The notes beneath the pieces are model-generated. The model made no database searches and had not been told where the DNA came from. It saw nothing but the letters and a program-made list of their open reading frames with translations. A stretch of DNA of 64,000 bases from contig JAETXT010000007.1 of NCBI GenBank assembly GCA_019188255.1, forward strand, positions 558,001 to 622,000, read 5' to 3'. Shown here piece after piece: positions 59,030-64,000 of this stretch. Position 1 is the stretch's first letter, and each line of letters opens with the position of its first letter. The DNA comes from Verticillium longisporum (taxonomy: Eukaryota > Ascomycota > Sordariomycetes > Glomerellales > Plectosphaerellaceae). The translations under genes and the position numbers were made by a program.

Positions 59030-60868
59030 TCAAGCACAAACACCGTGGCCCTGAACCAGAGCCCAGCACTTGCGCATGCCTGTCCCCATGGCCTCGGCTT
59101 CGACCTCGTCACTCGTCGCCCAACGCTCACCACGGGAAGCCGGGTCGGGGCCAGCCAAGTCAAAAAGATGGACATGCATCGTCAGCTTGAGATGCGAGAA
59201 CAGCCAGGGCACAGTCCCCAGTTCGCCTGCATGCTGCACGAGACGCGCCTGCTTGCCGAGGAGGCCGGCGACGTGCGCCTTGGCCATCTTGACCCGCGCG
59301 CTCGAGGTCTGCGCTCCGTCGGGCAGGATCTTCGAAGGCAGCTCCCACAAGCCGGCCAGAAGCCCCTTTTCGGGCCGCTTATGCAGCAAGAAGCAGCCGT
59401 CGGCTCGGCGGATGGCGCAGACGAGAGTGTCTTCCTCGCGCACCGCCTTCTTGACCACCTTGAGGGGAAACTTGCGGGCGTGCTCGACAATGGTCTCCAT
59501 CTGGCGTTGCGTCGGTTTCGAGGCGAGGTTCGGGGCGCTCTTGGCTTTTGTGGACGGCGCGTTGAAGAAGGCGGACAGAGTGCCTTGCTTTACCCCCTTC
59601 TTGACCGGCTTCTCGGCAACGGCGGGTTCGGCCTCTGAATCGGCAAACGACTCACACAATGTGCATGCGTCTTCCATGTCCGGCACACGAGCAGGCTTGG
59701 ACCGGTCCGCGAGCGCCAGGCCCTCTGCATACGCGCGACAGCTCGCCGTGACGGGACACTGCGCGCAGTCAGGCTTGGGGGTGCAGATGGTGCTGCCCAG
59801 CTCCATGAGGGCCTGTCCCCACCGTCCCGGGCGGTCGCTCACGGGAGGCTGCTCGTCACGGCTGCTGCCGGTGTCGCCGTCCCTGGCGACCGCCTTGACG
59901 AGGGCATCGGCGGCAGCCCACAGCATGTCGATGGTGGTCCTGTCCGTCTTGACGTTTCCATAGACGCCGAGCTGTCGACTCAGCACGCGCAGCACGTTGC
60001 CATCGACCATGGGCGCGGCGAGTCCGAAGACGATGGCCGAGATGGCGCCGGCGGTGTAGCGGCCGACGCCGGGGACCCTGCTCTCGAGCTCGGCCACGTC
60101 TCGGGGCAGCATGCCCTGCATCTTGTCGTCGGCGACGACGAGGCGGGCGGCGTCGTGGATGCGCGTGGCGCGGCTGTAGTAGCCCAGGCCGCGCCAGGCG
60201 GCGAGGACATGATGGGGCTCGGCGGCGGCGAGGTCCTGGATGGTGGGCCACTTGGCGGTCCAGCGGTTCCAGTAGTCTATGACGACGGCGACGCGGGTCT
60301 GCTGCAGCATGATCTCGCTGATCCAGACCTCGTAGGCGCGACGTTCGAGGTCGGCACGGGCGACGGGGGCGGGGAGAAATGGCTTGCGCCAGGGCATTTG
60401 ACGGGTGGTGCTCACGGAATCGAACCATGCCAAAAGGTCTCGGCGGTGGGAGGCGCTGTCGAGGAGAAGAGGGCGATGATAGCTGAGCGTGTGGCTTCGC
60501 AGGGGGGGTACAGCCGTTGGTGGGGGTGAGGATGAGGATGAGGAAGAGGGTGATGGTGATCCTTGGGTGAATAGGCTGGCGTATGGCGCGTTGCTGCTCT
60601 TCTTCCTGACGGCAGTCTTTCGCCTCTTGGGCTTGGGTTCCTCGGATTCCTCGGATTCCCCATCGTCGGATTGCTCTGGTTTGCTGTTGGTCGTGCTGGG
60701 AGACGCGTCTTCCAGGGGGCGAGAGCGTGTCTTGGCGGTTGATGATGGAATTGGCATGGGTGCCGGGTTTCCCTCCGGTTCCGAGCTGTCGGCCTCGGCC
60801 TGAAGCGATATCTTTCTGGCTGCAGCAAGAGAGGACTGTCGACGCATGATGAAGGCCGCACGTCTCAT
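59030..60868 (-). CDS. A/G-specific adenine DNA glycosylase (MutY/MYH)
   Basis: Base-excision repair enzyme removing adenine opposite 8-oxoguanine. Intronless, 612 residues from ATG 60868. A Ser/Lys-rich N-terminal extension (residues about 30-100) with PKPKRRKTAVRKK as a likely nuclear signal precedes the catalytic core: WISEIMLQQTRVAVV with the catalytic Glu, the helix-hairpin-helix LESRVPGVGRYTAGAISAIVFG, and the catalytic Asp in PMVDGNVLRVLSRQ. The Fe-S cluster ligands follow as C-x6-C-x2-C-x5-C in CTPKPDCAQCPVTASC. The C-terminal part carries a NUDIX-like domain (LLHKRPEKGLLAGLWELPSK) that in this family recognises 8-oxoG. The basic N-terminus MRRAAFIMRRQSSLAAARK could also direct it to mitochondria. 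The frame is intact; ATG 60946 upstream is less likely because it lies in the repeat. Confidence 0.95.
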   Translation of the reverse strand: MRRAAFIMRRQSSLAAARKISLQAEADSSEPEGNPAPMPIPSSTAKTRSRPLEDASPSTTNSKPEQSDDGESEESEEPKPKRRKTAVRKKSSNAPYASLFTQGSPSPSSSSSSSPPPTAVPPLRSHTLSYHRPLLLDSASHRRDLLAWFDSVSTTRQMPWRKPFLPAPVARADLERRAYEVWISEIMLQQTRVAVVIDYWNRWTAKWPTIQDLAAAEPHHVLAAWRGLGYYSRATRIHDAARLVVADDKMQGMLPRDVAELESRVPGVGRYTAGAISAIVFGLAAPMVDGNVLRVLSRQLGVYGNVKTDRTTIDMLWAAADALVKAVARDGDTGSSRDEQPPVSDRPGRWGQALMELGSTICTPKPDCAQCPVTASCRAYAEGLALADRSKPARVPDMEDACTLCESFADSEAEPAVAEKPVKKGVKQGTLSAFFNAPSTKAKSAPNLASKPTQRQMETIVEHARKFPLKVVKKAVREEDTLVCAIRRADGCFLLHKRPEKGLLAGLWELPSKILPDGAQTSSARVKMAKAHVAGLLGKQARLVQHAGELGTVPWLFSHLKLTMHVHLFDLAGPDPASRGERWATSDEVEAEAMGTGMRKCWALVQGHGVCA

Positions 60869-60907
60869 GCTCTGATGCTCTGAGTAGAAAGCTTGGTTAC
60901 CAGTATG

Positions 60908-61046
60908 CATACCTAGGTACCTAGGTAGGAGGCAAGGCAGAGGCAAGGCAGAGGCAAGAGGTACCTAGGTAGGCGAGGCAAGGCAGAGGCAAGAGGTACC
61001 CAGGTAGGAGTCAAGGCAGAGCAAGAGGTACCTAGGTAGGAGTCAA
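60908..61046. repeat. CCTAGGTA-containing tandem array upstream of MutY
   Basis: Imperfect units of about 38 bp, each combining GGTACCTAGGTAGG with GGCAAGGCAGAGGCAAGA-like sequence, repeat about three to four times. The array begins 40 bp before the MutY start codon, so it lies in its promoter or leader. Confidence 0.85.
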
Positions 61047-61334
61047 GGCAGAGCAAGAGCAGACGCGTCGAGGTCGAGCATGTGCACGGACCACTGGGTC
61101 TCGCGTCTCGCGTCTGCTCGATCGCCAGTCGCTCGACTCTCTTTTGACATCGACCACCTCGACTACCTCGACTACCTCTGTCGACTACGTTGAGCTCTTT
61201 CAGTCTTTCAGAGGACGAATTCTGAACATCGCCACCTTCAGTGACGAGCAAATGATCACAGCAATCCTTGGCAACCATCGCATGTTCAGAATGCCCGTCT
61301 ATTGCGCCGTCTAGCTCTGCACTCGAACGAATGC
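61047..61334. other. Intergenic region between MutY promoter repeat and the PEBP gene 3' end
   Basis: About 290 bp with short TCGACTACC repeats near 61150-61185. No gene seen. Confidence 0.5.
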
Positions 61335-62072
61335 TCACTCCTCCTTCCAGCCATCGCCGGCCACCGTCATCCAGTTGACGGCCGCCAGCTTCAATCCGTG
61401 CTTCGCAGCCCACTCGGCCGGCCTGAACGACCGCCGCTGCACAAACTCCTCGCCGCCGACGTCCTCCTTGGTCAGCTGCAGACCCTCGGGCTCGCGGAAC
61501 AGCAGGAACAGGTATCGGTGCGGCTTCGAGCTGTGTCACGAGGTCAGCATGCTTATGCAGGAATAAGGGGAGCGACACGACGGCCAACGGCACCACGGCC
61601 AACGGCACCACGGCCAACGGCACCACGGCCAACGGCACCACGGCCAACGGCACCACGGCACAACGTACTCATCCTTGGGTCCCGGCCCCAGGTACGCCGT
61701 CAGCGCCGGCTTCGTCTCGGCCACGACCGTCTTGCCGTCGCCCAGCGGCTGCAGCCCCGGCACGACCCAGTGCCGCCAAAAGGCAAACTGCGGGTTGTCG
61801 GGCGTCGGCGCGTCGGGGTCCGTCAGCAGCAGCAGGTACGACGCTGTTGTCGCGGCGGCGCCGGCCTCGGCGGCAAAGGCGATGCTCGGCGGCACCTTGC
61901 ACTGGCTGGCGCGGAAAAAGGTGCCCAGCTCGAGCGCCTGGCCGTCATAGGCCACGTCGAGCTTGGTCGCCGGCGCGAAGTCGTCGGGGATGAGGCCGTC
62001 GGCTGAGCCCGGCACGAGCTTGGCCTTGGCCAGCGACGCCGAGAGGGCCTGCGCGTGTGCGTCGAGGGACAT
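61335..62072 (-). CDS. Phosphatidylethanolamine-binding protein family (PEBP/TFS1-like)
   Basis: Small cytosolic PEBP-fold protein; in yeast the relative Tfs1 inhibits carboxypeptidase Y and affects Ras signalling. Exons (minus): 62072-61669 and 61530-61335, total 199 residues. Motifs: the ligand-site YLLLLTDPDAPTPDNP (DPDAP) at about residues 80-95, FWRHWVVPGLQPL in the place of the second conserved block, and across the splice GPGPKD + SKPHRYLFLLFREPEGL. The 138-nt intron 61531-61668 is longer than its neighbours because it contains five 15-bp repeats. The family's DPDxP and GxHRY-type signatures make the assignment secure; the physiological partner cannot be read from the sequence. Confidence 0.93.
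61580..61661. repeat. Five 15-bp repeats within the PEBP intron
   Basis: ACGGCCAACGGCACC at 61580, 61595, 61610, 61625 and 61640, plus ACGGCAC to 61661. The copies are identical, suggesting recent expansion. They lie next to the 5' splice site and account for the unusual intron length. Confidence 0.97.
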
Positions 62073-62849
62073 GTTTGGCTCGTCCTGCTTCGGGGGCCTT
62101 TATCGGTATAGTCTCTCTTTTCCTCTGTCTGAGTTCTACGAGTCGGCAATCGTCGAGTGGTTGTTCAATTGTCAGGTCGGGAAAGCAGCTCGACCTGCTG
62201 GCGACGCCAATTGCTCAAACCCTTCATCTATATACCCTCAGTTCCTCGCACATGATGATACAACTCTCAAAAACCCCGCCAGGCAGTGTCGATGAGCACA
62301 GAGTCGAGTCAGATTTTCCACCAGTCAGCACCACGACATGACCATGTCGCCGCTCCTTTCGTCACGTCCGTCCGCGCTGCCCCTCTACATACCCTTGATA
62401 CCCCTCTGTTCCCCCACATTGTGAAGCCCGCCAAGGCGTGCGGGCACCTTTACGCAGTCAGGCAGTCAGGCAGTCAGGGTTGCCGATCGCCTGCAGAGAA
62501 TGTACATCAGACGATAGAGTCGCATTGGCGCAAGCCCCCCACGGCAGGGTTCCGGGGGGGGGGGGGGGCTTGGCACGGAGCAAAACGTCGTCGCGGCATC
62601 GTTGGCGGTTTTCCCGCCGCCGTCCGTCCGGCTGGCGGGTCGACTGTCCTATTTCTTGCCTGGTCTTCTTTTCTCTCGTGTACAGGGATCGTTGTCCGTT
62701 ACCTTTTTCGTATCGTGGTGCCATTCCTCGCATCTCGTGCCCTGTTGTGCCGAGTCGCATGATGCCTCCTGAGCGCTGCCTTCCAATGTCGCAGAAATAA
62801 GCATAAAGACCACGTCGCTCAATCACCTCGAGCCCCGGACGGATGGACC
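62073..62849. other. Promoter of the PEBP gene and 3' flank of the next ORF
   Basis: 777 bp with a GGCAGTCA repeat near 62456-62478 and a G-run of about 12 near 62556-62568. No gene is supported. Confidence 0.5.
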
Positions 62850-63353
62850 CTACGCGGCACGCGCGACATTCTCATAGTACCACAGCCCATTGATGCGGAT
62901 CCTCCTGCCCTCCAGTCCCCTGCGCGCAACTCGCGCCCCCATCCTCAACCACGCCGGCCCTGAACCGGCGCGCGCCGCCCCCGCGACGACCCTGCGACAC
63001 TCGGCGTCGTCCTTTGTCTGATTCTCGGTCATGGTCTTGGCCTCGGTCCTGGTCTTGGCGGCGTCGAGCTCGGGGCCAGACGAGGTGTGCTGCTGGTGTT
63101 TCCGGCACCGATAGGGCGTGCACTCGTCGCACAAGTCCGTCTGCAGCCTGTCGCGCCGTGTCGTACCCCGCGACGGCACGCACAGGAAGCCCTCTTGCTG
63201 GGATGCGGAGAGCGAGGGGCGGCGCTTGAGGGTCGTTTTTTCACGGTTGCTGGCGAGGACGGGGCATGCCATTTGTGCGCCTTCTGGCGTTGTGAGAGTA
63301 ATTGTTGGAATGGCTGTGGGGGGGCTCTGCTGGATGCCCTTGTCGGCCGTCAT
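62850..63353 (-). CDS. Hypothetical basic protein
   Basis: Intact frame of 167 codons from ATG 63353, not recognised. It is basic, with a small Cys/His cluster (CDECTPYRCRKHQQH) in the middle that could bind metal, a Lys/Thr/Glu-rich linker, and a C-terminus with aromatic residues (INGLWYYENVARAA). No transmembrane segment or signal peptide is seen. Amino-acid composition is more protein-like than the antisense frames, and there is no competing frame of equal quality. It may be a lineage-specific gene. A (GTG)n run at 63430-63463 lies just upstream of it. Confidence 0.45.
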   Translation of the reverse strand: MTADKGIQQSPPTAIPTITLTTPEGAQMACPVLASNREKTTLKRRPSLSASQQEGFLCVPSRGTTRRDRLQTDLCDECTPYRCRKHQQHTSSGPELDAAKTRTEAKTMTENQTKDDAECRRVVAGAARAGSGPAWLRMGARVARRGLEGRRIRINGLWYYENVARAA

Positions 63354-64000
63354 TGTGCGCGCACGATATCGACGGATGAACCGTGCAGAGATTGAGGGGA
63401 CGAAGAAGCCGTGCAGAGATTGTATGTGCTGTGGTGGTGGTGGTGGTGGTGGTGGTGGTGGTGATGCCTGCGAAGTGTTTGCGCAATCAATTAAGTATAA
63501 AGAGGTGAGAGGATCAGAGAAGAGGATTCAGAGATGAGGATCAGAGATGACGATGACCTTGCAGCTTGTCGGCCTTCAGCTTGTCGGCCTTCAGCTTGTC
63601 GGCCTTCACCAACGCCATCAGTGGAGGTGTAGAAACACCCACCTTGAGGGACAAACCTTGGTATTCACAGAACTCTACCAATTCACGGCTCCCCCATACG
63701 AACCTGGAGAAGCATAATTCAAGCGACCACGTCACCAACCGGCATCTGGCATGACGCCATCGCTATACCTCGACTTTGGTGGAGTTTTGCGCAATGATGT
63801 TGCATCTTTTGCTCCCTACACTGTCCAGGGACTTGTTCATACCACTGTCCGATGTGCTGCACCGCAAGACATCCATCTTGGTAAATTGGAAGGAGCTGTC
63901 ACTGATTTGGCGTCTTAGGGTTTAGGGCGTGGTTCCATCCACAACGAGAATGGAGGCAAGGTGCAATGCTCCATCCACCCTGACGGAAGAACATGACCAG
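63354..64000. other. Window end, simple repeats only
   Basis: Contains the (GTG)n microsatellite 63430-63463 and three 15-bp repeats CAGCTTGTCGGCCTT at 63562-63606. No gene is seen before the window edge. Confidence 0.55.

Noticed and set aside
60913..61656. 247-codon minus-strand frame starting with repeated VPLAV
   Set aside because: Created by the 15-bp repeat of the PEBP intron and overlapping PEBP exon 2 in the wrong frame.
63914..63928. TTAGGGTTTAGGG resembling telomeric repeat
   Set aside because: Only two diverged units; not an array, and the window otherwise reads as internal chromosomal sequence.

Overview
The window is nuclear DNA of a filamentous ascomycete, most likely a sordariomycete and probably Hypocreales. 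The signs are short introns (about 48-140 nt) with CTGAC or CTAAC branch sites, GC-rich coding sequence, monocistronic genes on both strands, and a C-terminal fragment of a GH3-GNAT fusion protein that I know mainly from such fungi. Nineteen protein genes can be modelled with an assignable family or a well-supported exon structure; two further short ORFs are weaker. No rRNA, tRNA, CRISPR array or viral gene was found.

Layout. 1-2695: 3' part of the splicing kinase PRP4 (+). 2.7-11.7 kb: gene-free. 11.7-13.96 kb: an ATG-free leader followed by a Ran1-like kinase (+). 14.9-16.8 kb: mitochondrial Met-tRNA synthetase (-). 17.1-18.06 kb: a decamer array and an NTF2-like mRNA-export gene (+). 18.36-20.2 kb: RAM2 prenyltransferase alpha subunit (-). 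20.98-22.6 kb: mevalonate kinase (-). 22.6-29.4 kb: gene-poor, lower GC, with a MITE-like element and a 30-bp hairpin. 29.48-31.39 kb: seven-TM protein with an RGS domain (+). 32.8-33.5 kb: ABM-like protein (+). 33.9-34.5 kb: ribosomal protein L38 (-). 36.5-38.1 kb: headless GH3/GNAT protein (+). 38.65-43.5 kb: tuberin TSC2 (-). 45.2-48.3 kb: exportin CSE1 (+). 48.7-50.5 kb: MFS sugar transporter (-), divergent from 51.3-53.9 kb alpha-L-rhamnosidase GH78 (+). 55.8-57.25 kb: Ser/Thr-rich single-TM protein (+). 57.8-58.7 kb: type II membrane protein (-). 59.0-60.9 kb: MutY (-). 61.3-62.1 kb: PEBP-family protein (-). 62.85-63.35 kb: hypothetical ORF (-).

Most genes are independent housekeeping functions. 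The one clear functional pair is the sugar transporter and the rhamnosidase. They share an 810-bp promoter with four CreA-type hexamers within 45 bp, which suggests a glucose-repressed rhamnoside-utilisation module. As sequenced, both members are broken: the rhamnosidase by an in-frame TAG at codon 40, the transporter by a lost base and an apparent loss of about 50 nt.

A striking window-wide pattern is that seven conserved genes, several of them essential, each need one or more single-base additions to read through. Nearly all of these fall in runs of three to five C (coding strand). With those additions every exon model sums to a whole number of codons. I read this as consensus under-calling of C/G runs rather than biology, and give CDS spans for the inferred intact genes with each break noted.
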